This document shows positions 42,713-51,103 of a stretch of DNA of 64,000 nucleotides, piece after piece. Within the stretch, counting starts at the first letter, position 1. The number at the start of each line of letters is the position of its first letter. The notes below the pieces were generated by a model, which saw only the letters and a program-made list of their open reading frames with translations, did not search any database and was not told the origin of the DNA. The position numbers were made by a program, and so were the translations under genes. Source of the stretch: CBDDBH01 sp965225625 (GTDB lineage Bacteria > Pseudomonadota > Gammaproteobacteria > JADZEE01); NCBI GenBank assembly GCA_965225625.1, contig CBDDBH010000027.1:62001-126000 (forward strand), given 5' to 3'.

Positions 42713-44491
42713 TTAATGGCTCTCCCGCATCATCGGTCCGAGGTATTGCATCTCATCGCCTATGATGATGTCGAGTATGGCCACGCGTCCTTCCTCGTTA
42801 GCCTGCAAGGCGCGCCGGAACGCCGGGCGGATCTCGCCGGGCTCGGTCACCCGTTCGCCGTGGCCACCAACCAGGTCGGCAACGCTGCCGTAATTGATTT
42901 GTGGTGTGATGAAAGAGCCGTAATAGTTGTCAGTCTTGTTGGCGAAGCCGTCCGGATAGAGTTGTTCGGTGACCATTTGCATGGCCCGCCAGCCGCCGTT
43001 GTTACCGATAACGATAGTGATCGGGATCCGATACTCCTGGCAGAAGCCCACGGCAGCCAGTGGCGGATTGTAGTTAAAGCCACCGTCACCGAGGAGTACG
43101 ACGACTGGCCGCTCGGGATTGGCTACTTTAACGCCCAGCGCCACACCGAGGCCGGTGCCGAGTCCGCCATTCATCGCGTTGATAAATTGGCCGGGTTCGA
43201 GTTCGTCCATAACGTGCAGCATGGTGAAGTTTGTCAGAATAGTCTCGTCGATCAAGATGGCATCGCCGGGCAGGACGTTGTTTAACTCTTCACACAGCCA
43301 GCGTGCGTCTATGGGTATCGTCGTCGCTTGCTGTTTCGCCATTTGATGCCACTCGCTACGGCGAGCCTGACTGGCGGTGCGCAATACCTCGCGGCGTTCG
43401 GCATTGCCCGGGGGCTTTTGCGGTAACAGTTTGAGCAGCCTTGTCAGGGCGTTGTCAGCGCGCCCGGTCAGGGTGATGTCTGCGGCTGCGGCGTGATAAG
43501 GCATGCGTGATCGCAAGGGATCCTCGCCGATGGCAATTATCTTGGCTTGGGCAGGGCGCAGGGCCGTTTCCGGATACCAGGGTGGGCCGATCATATCCAG
43601 CAACAGCACGACGTCGGCATCCGCGAGATACGGTGCGGCGTTGAATCCGCCGTGTAGATCGTGTTTACGGGGAAAATTCACGTATTCCGGGTGTTGTGCT
43701 TCGACGACTACGGCATTGGTGGATTCAGCCAGCGCTACCAGATCGGCAACGGCCCGCGTTGATTGACCGATTTTCTCGGTGATCACCAGCGGCTTCCGGG
43801 CTTGTGCCAGAATTGCAGCAACTTGTGCAAGGATTTCCTCATCGACTTGGGTGAGTGCCGGAAATCCGGTTACCGGCGGTGCGGCGCATTCCGCCGCAGC
43901 GGCCATGTATTCGTAAGGTAGCGAAAGGAAAACCGGCCCGCACGGTGACGCCATTGCTAACTGGCAGGCGCGATGCACGGAGGCGGAGAGAAGTGGTGTG
44001 GCATTTAACCCGAACGTTGATTTGACCACCGGTTCAAGTATTCGAGAAGGACCGCCATGGTCTTCCAGGTAGCGGCCCCAGTGAAATCCAACCCAGGAAT
44101 TGTCGCCTTCCCCGAGCGTAATAGCTTCGCCAGCGCAAACCAGCATCGGTACCTGCTCCTGGTAGGCGCCGCGTACGCCCATGCCAATACGATAGGTACC
44201 CACCGATGAATGCACCAGACACACCGACAATTTTCCCGTGGCCTTGCTGTAACCCGTCGCCATACCGACAGCCAGGTCCTCGTGGCGGGAGCATAAGAAC
44301 TCAGGACCTGGAAGACCTTGCGCCTTTTGTTTCGCCAGAGATTCCCACAGCGGAGCCCATTCGGTGCCGGGCGAAGAGAAGATGTATTGGACACCGAAAT
44401 TACGCAGAATCTCGAGAAACACATCTGCGCCGGTTTGCTCGAGCGTTACGGCGGATTGAGTGGTTGCCGTTGCCGGCGTCTGATCATTCAT
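42713..44491 (-). CDS. Thiamine-pyrophosphate enzyme (acetolactate-synthase-like)
   Basis: A 592-residue TPP-dependent enzyme. Seen: N-terminal Pyr domain with YIFSSPGTEWAPLWESLA and CSRHEDLAVGMATGYSKATG (catalytic-type Glu), a central domain with VVLLLDMIGPPWYPE, and the C-terminal PP domain with ALGVKVANPERPVVVLLGDGGFNYNPP and the metal-binding IVIGNNGGWRAM. The GDGx(n)NN motif is clear. This family includes acetolactate synthase, sulfoacetaldehyde acetyltransferase, benzoylformate decarboxylase and oxalyl-CoA decarboxylase. First gene of the TPP-Rieske-FAD oxidase operon, ATG 44491 with GGAGA upstream. Likely acts on an alpha-keto acid or aldehyde from the pathway. Confidence 0.89.
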   Translation of the reverse strand: MNDQTPATATTQSAVTLEQTGADVFLEILRNFGVQYIFSSPGTEWAPLWESLAKQKAQGLPGPEFLCSRHEDLAVGMATGYSKATGKLSVCLVHSSVGTYRIGMGVRGAYQEQVPMLVCAGEAITLGEGDNSWVGFHWGRYLEDHGGPSRILEPVVKSTFGLNATPLLSASVHRACQLAMASPCGPVFLSLPYEYMAAAAECAAPPVTGFPALTQVDEEILAQVAAILAQARKPLVITEKIGQSTRAVADLVALAESTNAVVVEAQHPEYVNFPRKHDLHGGFNAAPYLADADVVLLLDMIGPPWYPETALRPAQAKIIAIGEDPLRSRMPYHAAAADITLTGRADNALTRLLKLLPQKPPGNAERREVLRTASQARRSEWHQMAKQQATTIPIDARWLCEELNNVLPGDAILIDETILTNFTMLHVMDELEPGQFINAMNGGLGTGLGVALGVKVANPERPVVVLLGDGGFNYNPPLAAVGFCQEYRIPITIVIGNNGGWRAMQMVTEQLYPDGFANKTDNYYGSFITPQINYGSVADLVGGHGERVTEPGEIRPAFRRALQANEEGRVAILDIIIGDEMQYLGPMMRESH

Positions 44492-44724
44492 CTTCGGGTC
44501 TCCAAACCATGGAACGCAAATGCGTTAATGTCGCAAGCAGGTCACACCATACAACCGGGACTCTAGCGCAAAGCAGCAAAGCACGGTATATGTCGTCATA
44601 CTTCCCGTGCATGGTGCTTGCACGATAGTAAACCACGTCATGTATACCGGAGGAATCCTGTCCTGACGTATCACCACGAAAATTCAAGAGGAATCGTTCT
44701 GTTTTCGACCGGGAGATCGCCTGA

Positions 44725-45615
44725 ATGACACCGGCGTTCGTTCTAAGCCTGCCTTACCAGGGCGCGACGCTACTCAGCATTCTGCTGAACAATCATTCGA
44801 AAATCACGGCGTTGGGCGACACCCTGCCGACCCGTGCCCATCCTGACTTTTTCTGTTCCTGTGGCGTGCGGATACGGGAGTGTGAGTTCTGGACCGCTAT
44901 GACGACCGGGCTCGGGGCGGATGACTTTCCGCGAGAGCAAAAGATGATTCCGCAGATCCCTCGAATCGTCCGCAATAACGCCGTTAACTTCAAACTCAAC
45001 CGTCACCTCATAGAATTCGCGCGCAAGTGGGGTTCGGGCGTGTGGAATCTCGCGCCCCGGGCGAGCCGCGACTTTAGCCGAATGTGCGATGACTTTTACC
45101 GGCTAGCCTGCCGGCTGCAGGGAACCGAGGGCTGCATAGATGGAACCAAGGATTTCAATCGGTTTCTTGCTTTCAAAACCATCGCGGAACCACCGCTGAT
45201 TAAGGTGATTCATCTGCTTCGTGATCCGCGCGGGGCTTATTATTCTTATAGAAAAAACAAGCGCGCGGATCCTCTATCTCGGAGCATTTACGACTGGTGC
45301 CAATACAACCTCACGGTGCGAGAGTATTGCGAGGAATTTCGCGCAGTGGATTACCTGGTAATTCGCTATGAGGAGTTATGCCGTTCGCCGGCCGAAACGA
45401 TGGCGGAAGTGTTCCGCTTTCTCGGTTTTGACAACGAGGATGTTGTTGATCGGCTCAGGGTGCCGCATCACCTCATTGGCAACTGGATGCTAATGTCGTT
45501 TGACGGCAACATCAAACTTGCCGAGGAGTGGCGAACCGCAGTGTCGGCCGAAGAGCAAAGAACGATCGTGGCGCAAACGGGAGAACTCGCTGCAAACTTC
45601 GGTTATTCGCTGTGA
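44725..45615 (+). CDS. Sulfotransferase-family protein
   Basis: A 296-residue PAPS-dependent sulfotransferase-like protein. Seen: an N-terminal phosphosulfate-loop segment FVLSLPYQGATLLSILLNN, EGCIDGTKDFNR, the IHLLRDPRGAYYSYRKNK 3'-phosphate motif and YLVIRYEELCRSPAETM. The loop lacks the more common Arg-Ser-Gly start. Substrate may be a lipid, glycan or small molecule. Starts at ATG 44725, divergent from the TPP gene by 233 bp; no operon partner follows within 200 bp. Confidence 0.87.
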   Translation: MTPAFVLSLPYQGATLLSILLNNHSKITALGDTLPTRAHPDFFCSCGVRIRECEFWTAMTTGLGADDFPREQKMIPQIPRIVRNNAVNFKLNRHLIEFARKWGSGVWNLAPRASRDFSRMCDDFYRLACRLQGTEGCIDGTKDFNRFLAFKTIAEPPLIKVIHLLRDPRGAYYSYRKNKRADPLSRSIYDWCQYNLTVREYCEEFRAVDYLVIRYEELCRSPAETMAEVFRFLGFDNEDVVDRLRVPHHLIGNWMLMSFDGNIKLAEEWRTAVSAEEQRTIVAQTGELAANFGYSL

Positions 45616-45818
45616 CACGACGCCGCGGCGCCGTCGAGGTGGGTTCGTGCCGCTAACCCCAAAATAGGTTTAAGGGTTATCATTTAGGGGGACGCTGGCT
45701 GTTTACCCAATACCGGTCATAGCTGGGTTCAAAACAGCACGGCAAGTCCATTAACAAGCGCTGGCTGCGGCAATATCAAACTATAAAGCGAGAATGGCGA
45801 CAGGGAGAAGGGGGCTTA

Positions 45819-48005
45819 ATGGTGAGCGATGATGTAATCAGCGCCTCACAAATATTGGTTGTAGACAGTGAGCGGGCGTCGCGTCTGGTTTTGTGTACGA
45901 CGCTGCGCGACGCTGGTTATTTAGTTGACGAGGATGACAGTGGCGACGCCGCGCTTGCGACCCTGGAACACTCGTCGCCGGACCTGGTTGTCGTCGCTGT
46001 GCAAATGTCCGACATGGACGGCTACCATGTTTGCAAAGCGATCCGCGAGCGTTACCCATCCCGTGTATTGCCGGTCCTGATGATCACTGGCGAGGATGAC
46101 GAAGAATCGATTTCGCTCGCCTACGATGTCGGCGCTACCGATTTCATCGTCAAGCCCGTAAATCCGGGGTTGCTGTGTCAACGCGCACGTTACCTATTAC
46201 GAGCGCAACGATCGGAACAAAAAAACTACCGGCTCGCGTATTTCGATAGCCTGACGGGATTGTACAATCGCGAATCCTTTAAAGAGGTACTCAATCAGTC
46301 GGTCATAGGTGCGAAGCGTTACCAACGGTTTCTTTCGGTACTGTTTTTGGATCTCGACGACTTTAAGCGTATCAACGATACGCTCGGCCATGTGGTCGGT
46401 GACCTTTTGTTAAAGGCGGTCGCAAAACGACTACGTCTGTGCGTTAGAGATAGCGATGCAATAATGCATGGCGCCGATGAATCCGACGAGTTGGTTGCAC
46501 GGGTCGGGGGCGATGAGTTCGTGCTGCTACTACCCGAAGTTGAGCACGCTGAGAGTGCCGCAGCGGTTGCAAGGCGGATCCTGGCCGAACTTTCCAAGCC
46601 CATGATACTTGCAGGCAACGAAGTTTTTGTTAGTCCAAGTATCGGGATTTCTATTTTCCCCCAAGATGCGGACGATGGGGAAACGCTTCTAAAGTACGCG
46701 GACACGGCGATGTATTTCGCCAAGCGCAACGGCAAGAATATTTACCGGTTTTACAACGACGCGATGAACGAGGAGGCGCGCCGTCGCCTCGACTTAGACA
46801 GGAATTTGCGACAGGCGTTAGAGCGCGAGGAATTTTTGCTCCACTATCAACCCCAAATAAATGTTTTGAGAGGGAATATTTGTGGGATCGAAGCGCTGCT
46901 GCGCTGGAACAGCACTGAAATGGGCAGCATTACCCCGGCGGAATTTATTCCGCTAGCGGAGGAAAACGGACTGATTGTAAGAATCGGCGAGTGGGTAATG
47001 CGTGAAGCATGTCGGCAAGCTAAACAGTGGCAGGATCAGGGGCTGGTAATAGGTCGTATAGCCGTAAATGTATCGGTTCAACAATTCGCGAATCGTCGAT
47101 TTGTTGAAAGTGTTGCTGACATCTTGGCAGAGTCAGGGCTGGATCCTTACAGTTTGGAGTTGGAAATAACAGAGGGTCTTTTGCTTGACGATCCTGAAGG
47201 AACGATTGCAACGCTCGAAGCGTTAAAAGATGTAGGCGTGCAACTGGCAATGGACGACTTCGGAACCGGCTATTCCAGCTTGACGCACTTAAAGCGGTTG
47301 CCGATCGACCGGCTCAAGATCGATCAATCATTTGTCTGTGAAATTACTTCCGATCCCAGTGACGCAGCCATCGCTGCCGCGGTGACTTTACTGGCTGAAA
47401 GTTTGGATTTCGAGGTAATCGCGGAGGGTGTGGAAACCGACGCGCAATTGGCGTTTCTCAGAGGCAAGGGATGCAATGAGATGCAGGGGAATTTCCTCAG
47501 TCCACCGGTGACCTGTGAGGCAATGACCGCGTTACTGGATACCCATCGCAACGAGCCGATGCCGGCACAGCGCACCGACCCTTCGGAACGAACGGTGCTG
47601 TTCCTGGATGACGATTCGGAATTACTGGTTACCTTCGAAAGAGCGTTAAAGACCGAAGGTTACCGGATCCTTATGGCAACGACGGCCGGCGAGGCCTTCG
47701 ATTTGTTTGCCAAGCATCAGATCCAGGTAGTCGTAGCGGACTATCACATGCCCGGCATGTCAGGTAACGAATTCCTAAAGCGGATCAAGAACCTTTCACC
47801 GGAATCCATACGCATAATGCTGAGTGGGAAAAGTGATTTGCAATCAATTATCACGGCCGTTAATGCCGGATCCATCTACCAGTTCATAGAAAAGCCGGTA
47901 TCAAAGGATGTATTAAGGCGTTCCATCCGCAAGGCATTCTTGAACCACGACAGGCGAATAATCTCAGGCAACTCCGGCGACAGTTTGCTCAGCTCAATGC
48001 GCTAG
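45819..48005 (+). CDS. Cyclic-di-GMP regulator REC-GGDEF-EAL-REC
   Basis: A 728-residue signalling protein. Domains in order: REC1 (about 10-125), GGDEF (about 150-315), EAL (about 335-580), REC2 (about 590-715). REC1 lacks the phosphate-accepting Asp: the strand reads PDLVVVAVQMSDMDG with Ala60 in that position, although the Lys and Thr of the switch remain. GGDEF is intact (RVGGDEF) but its I-site position lacks RxxD, with an insertion before it. EAL keeps IEALLRW, DDFGTGYSS and AEGVET, so phosphodiesterase activity is expected. REC2 has an acceptor Asp641 (VVADYHMPGM). Start is ATG 45819 with GGGAG upstream. No kinase partner nearby. Confidence 0.91.
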   Translation: MVSDDVISASQILVVDSERASRLVLCTTLRDAGYLVDEDDSGDAALATLEHSSPDLVVVAVQMSDMDGYHVCKAIRERYPSRVLPVLMITGEDDEESISLAYDVGATDFIVKPVNPGLLCQRARYLLRAQRSEQKNYRLAYFDSLTGLYNRESFKEVLNQSVIGAKRYQRFLSVLFLDLDDFKRINDTLGHVVGDLLLKAVAKRLRLCVRDSDAIMHGADESDELVARVGGDEFVLLLPEVEHAESAAAVARRILAELSKPMILAGNEVFVSPSIGISIFPQDADDGETLLKYADTAMYFAKRNGKNIYRFYNDAMNEEARRRLDLDRNLRQALEREEFLLHYQPQINVLRGNICGIEALLRWNSTEMGSITPAEFIPLAEENGLIVRIGEWVMREACRQAKQWQDQGLVIGRIAVNVSVQQFANRRFVESVADILAESGLDPYSLELEITEGLLLDDPEGTIATLEALKDVGVQLAMDDFGTGYSSLTHLKRLPIDRLKIDQSFVCEITSDPSDAAIAAAVTLLAESLDFEVIAEGVETDAQLAFLRGKGCNEMQGNFLSPPVTCEAMTALLDTHRNEPMPAQRTDPSERTVLFLDDDSELLVTFERALKTEGYRILMATTAGEAFDLFAKHQIQVVVADYHMPGMSGNEFLKRIKNLSPESIRIMLSGKSDLQSIITAVNAGSIYQFIEKPVSKDVLRRSIRKAFLNHDRRIISGNSGDSLLSSMR

Positions 48006-48110
48006 CGCGCGGTGCCTTCATGCAGTATGCGAGCAATGCCGGGAGCTTTTACGTTTACGCCCCGCCTGCGCTACGCTAAATTGACCCGCGTTTGAATCGG
48101 GATCCGAACG

Positions 48111-49094
48111 ATGGCTAAAAACAGTCCTGCTTATGTGGCGAACCCGCATTTCGTCGAGAAGTTTCCGCAAATCTCCGGAAACCGCGTCAATGGTCTAGGA
48201 GAGACTCAGCCGCGTCGGCCCTCGCCGTTTTTCTGGCACAAACCGGAACTGCATGAATTCGGCGTTCTGCAGGATGCGGTCCTCAGCTATCATCGACAGT
48301 CTGCCGAAATCCGTGAGGTTTACACGCCTCAAGCCGATCGCGGACCTAAACCAATCGTCAAGGCACAAGAGCGCCGGGTAGAAACGCCCGAAGCTTGGAC
48401 GGCCGCGGTCAAAGCGTTCGCGCTGGACAACGACGGCGATTTCGTCGGTATTGCGCGCACCAACCCCGACTGGATCTACGAAGGCTTCGAGATCACTGAA
48501 CCCTGGATCATTATGATCGGTGTGGCGATGGACTATGAGCGCCTCAATCAGGCGCCAGCCTCGCTGGATAATCCAACCGCCGGCGTTGAAGTAGGCGACA
48601 AATACAATAAAGCTGCGCGCGTCTGCCGCCGGCTCACGAATTTTATTTTGCAGCAAGGTTACGACGCCAAAGCCTTTCAAGGCCCTTTTGCCACCGCGTT
48701 GAACATGATCCCGGCCGCGCTGGCCTCGGGCTTTGGTGAACTGGGTAAGCATGGGTCCATTATCAACCGTAAGCTTGGGTCCAGCTTTCGACTGTCGGCC
48801 GTGGCCACGGATCTGCCCTTGCTCGCCGATCAGCCCGATGATTTTGGCGCCGACGATTTTTGTACACGCTGCCAGGTTTGTACTCAGGCATGTCCGCCCG
48901 ATGCAATCTTCGAAGAAAAACAGCCGGTGCGGGGCATTGAAAAATGGTATGTCGACTTCGATAAATGCATTCCTTATTTCGGCGACACCTTAAGTTGCGG
49001 TATTTGCATCGTGCGCTGCCCATGGAGTATGCCAGGGGTAGCCGACAAGCTTGTGCAGAAACTGGCACGCCGTCGCGAGAGCGGAGAATCTTAA
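48111..49094 (+). CDS. RdhA-like 2[4Fe-4S] protein, copy 2
   Basis: A 327-residue paralogue of the protein at 6175-7191. It shares the N-terminal NGLGE and PSPFFWH motifs, the FGELGKHGSIINRKLG and FRLSAVATDLPL region, KWYVDFDKCIPYF, and Fe-S ligands Cys251/254/257/261 and Cys286/296/299/303. No Tat signal or membrane anchor. Two such genes in one window argue for a real role. It precedes the collapsed monooxygenase ORF and an oxidoreductase gene. Starts at ATG 48111. As with copy 1, a dehalogenase or other cobamide-dependent reductive function is inferred from family likeness. Confidence 0.82.
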   Translation: MAKNSPAYVANPHFVEKFPQISGNRVNGLGETQPRRPSPFFWHKPELHEFGVLQDAVLSYHRQSAEIREVYTPQADRGPKPIVKAQERRVETPEAWTAAVKAFALDNDGDFVGIARTNPDWIYEGFEITEPWIIMIGVAMDYERLNQAPASLDNPTAGVEVGDKYNKAARVCRRLTNFILQQGYDAKAFQGPFATALNMIPAALASGFGELGKHGSIINRKLGSSFRLSAVATDLPLLADQPDDFGADDFCTRCQVCTQACPPDAIFEEKQPVRGIEKWYVDFDKCIPYFGDTLSCGICIVRCPWSMPGVADKLVQKLARRRESGES

Positions 49095-49209
49095 AGACCG
49101 TCTGAAATATAAAAGCGATTTGCAATGCTGGTTTCGCTTGCTAATGTAGCACTCCCACAGCAGGTGAAATTGACGCAGAGTTCATCCATCTGTAACGCAG
49201 GCCGACAGT

Positions 49210-49539
49210 ATGACAACATTGCGACGTGATGATTGGTACGATCTAACGCGGACCACTAACTGGACGCCGAAATACGTTGGAGATACTTTGCTTGGTCTGT
49301 TGACCCAGGCACAGATGCGCGACGCAGAACGGCACCGTCGCTGGGAGGCGGCATTAGTTACCATGGCACTTGAACACGAGGGCAACCGCCACGTTTTGCG
49401 TGGTTGGCTCGATCAATGGGTACCGCTTGGCGATGCCGGCATCGATGCGTACTGCGGCGCGTTTCCAAGTGGCGGTGAGCAAGCCGCCGCCGATGCCAAG
49501 CGCTCCGCGGCTGCATTGCGCGCCAGTCTTGGTATTTGA
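49210..49539 (+). pseudogene. Collapsed multicomponent monooxygenase remnant (alpha N-end joined to beta C-end)
   Basis: An open 109-residue frame that looks like two ends of an operon fused by deletion. Residues 3-24 (RRDDWYDLTRTTNWTPKYVG, from the start of a TmoA-type hydroxylase alpha subunit) are followed, after a short join, by DAERHRRWEAALVTMALE, the GWLDQWVPLGDAGIDAYCGA segment and a C-terminal helix like the end of a TmoE-type beta subunit. The diiron ligands of alpha, and the four genes normally between, are absent. A novel small protein cannot be excluded, nor an assembly error. Starts at ATG 49210. Confidence 0.6.
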
Positions 49540-49596
49540 GTTTGAGGCGCGCAAGAATCGGACGCGGTTTATCAGAATAATAAAGGGGCTGCAGGG

Positions 49597-50853
49597 ACGA
49601 ACACTTCAGGCGACAACATCCTCAAGGTAGGCATCATCGGTCTCGGCCAGGCTTCGGGATTGGTATTGAATTGGGAGCGGCAGGACTTTCGCGAACTGCC
49701 TATTCGCTTTACCGCTGCCGCGGATCTGCGGCAGGACGCCTTGGACCGGTTTGCGAAAGAGTATGAAGCCGACGTCTATACGGATGTCGAAGCAATGTGC
49801 GCCAGCCCCAATATCGACGTTGTCTACGTTGCCTCCCCACACGAGTTACACAAAGAACACACAATAATTGCCGCGCGTAACGGTAAACACGTGTTGTGTG
49901 AGAAACCATTGTCGCTGTCGTCGGACGAGGTGGACGACATGATCCGGGCCTGTGACGAAAACGGGGTTTATCTGATCGCCGCGCATTCTCACGCCATGGA
50001 TGCACCCATCCGCAAAATTCGCGAGATTATTGCCAGCGGTCGTCTCGGCAAGGTGTGCTTCATTAATACAATGAACTATAACTTCTTCAACGTGCAACCG
50101 TGGCCCAGCAACGAGTTGCGCATGTGGCACGGCAATCTGTATAACCAGGGCCCGCATCAGATGGATATTGTGCGCTTTCTTGGCGGCGGGCTGGTGCGAA
50201 GCGTTCGTGCACAGATGTTGTGGGACAATTTGCGTGACGTTGAAGGCGGCTACTCGGCATTCATTGAGTTCGAAGGCGGTGCCGTTGCAACAGCACTGTT
50301 CGATTGGCGCGGCTATTTCGACAGCGCCGAATACACGTTCTGGGCGAGCGAGGGCGGTTGGGCGCAGGATCCCGGATCTCATGTTTACGTACGCGAGAAC
50401 ATGAAAAAACTGCTCGCCGAGCGTTCGCCGGAGGATGTCGAAGAGGAATTGTGGAAGCTGAAAAACGATTTGCGCTACGCCGGTGTCAACGACGAGCAAG
50501 CTTTTCAACGTTGGGGCTATGCGCCGATCACGCCTGGTTTCAAGGCTTTCGACGAACCCAAGCAACCGTTTTTCGGGCTCACTGTAATAAGTTGCGAGCG
50601 CGGTATCATCCGGCAGTCATTGGAGGGCGTATATGTTCATGGCGAGGGTGGTGCCGAGGAGATCGCGGTCACCGGATATTCGGGACGCGCCGCTGAATTG
50701 ATGCAGGTGTACGACGCCGTATTTAACGACACGCCAACCTTTCACGATGGCCGCTGGGGCAAGGGGACGGTCGAACTGTGCCAGGCCATTGAGCTTTCGG
50801 CAAAAGAAAACCGGAGTGTCGAGTTGCGGTATCAGGTGCCTGTTGGTGATTAG
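49597..50853 (+). CDS. Gfo/Idh/MocA-family oxidoreductase, non-ATG start
   Basis: A protein of about 418 residues with an NAD(P) Rossmann domain (KVGIIGLGQASG) and a C-terminal sugar-oxidoreductase domain. Seen: YVASPHELHKEHTIIAA, HVLCEKPLS and NQGPHQMDIVRFLGGG. The Rossmann start lies upstream of the first usual start codon (TTG 49660), and the frame is open to 49546 but holds no ATG, GTG or TTG. ACG 49597 has AGGGG eight bases upstream and would be an ATG changed by one base, so I take that as the likely ancestral start. Whether it is still translated is uncertain. Likely oxidises a sugar or cyclic alcohol, or cleaves a related bond. Confidence 0.75.
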   Translation, partial: TNTSGDNILKVGIIGLGQASGLVLNWERQDFRELPIRFTAAADLRQDALDRFAKEYEADVYTDVEAMCASPNIDVVYVASPHELHKEHTIIAARNGKHVLCEKPLSLSSDEVDDMIRACDENGVYLIAAHSHAMDAPIRKIREIIASGRLGKVCFINTMNYNFFNVQPWPSNELRMWHGNLYNQGPHQMDIVRFLGGGLVRSVRAQMLWDNLRDVEGGYSAFIEFEGGAVATALFDWRGYFDSAEYTFWASEGGWAQDPGSHVYVRENMKKLLAERSPEDVEEELWKLKNDLRYAGVNDEQAFQRWGYAPITPGFKAFDEPKQPFFGLTVISCERGIIRQSLEGVYVHGEGGAEEIAVTGYSGRAAELMQVYDAVFNDTPTFHDGRWGKGTVELCQAIELSAKENRSVELRYQVPVGD

Positions 50854-50891
50854 GCCGTATATTGCATAAAGGGGTATGGATGGACTATTAC

Positions 50892-51057
50892 CCCCCTCAC
50901 CTCAACCCTCTCCCGCAAGTGAGACGGAGCAGAATGAGAGGAATTCAAACTACGGGTCCCTTCTCCCCTTGCGGGGTGAGCGGGAAATAGTTAGAGCCAT
51001 TTAACATGGCTCTGACCCCGTGAACGTGACCGCCATCCATGGCGGTCGGATGAGGGG
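50892..51057. repeat. Composite palindromic repeat, simple copy
   Basis: A 166-bp repeat between the Gfo/Idh gene and the Rieske alpha gene. On the reverse strand it reads, in order, CCCCTCATCC-GACCGCCA palindrome, the TTAGAGCCAT hairpin, CTCACCCCGCAAGGGG stem, and a TTGCGGGAGAGGG end, matching 34666-35154 minus the nested 283-bp insertion. It carries no open frame of note. Confidence 0.88.
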
Positions 51058-51103
51058 TAAAATTGGGCGAGTTAGATCTGAATGATTGGGGAGATGTATA
51101 TCA

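Noticed and set aside
44484..44687. A small frame upstream of the TPP gene on the minus strand.
   Set aside because: It overlaps the TPP start, has no ribosome site and no recognisable motif; more likely leader DNA.
34666..51057. CRISPR array from the repeated palindromes.
   Set aside because: Repeats are few, far apart and without regular spacers; no cas genes.
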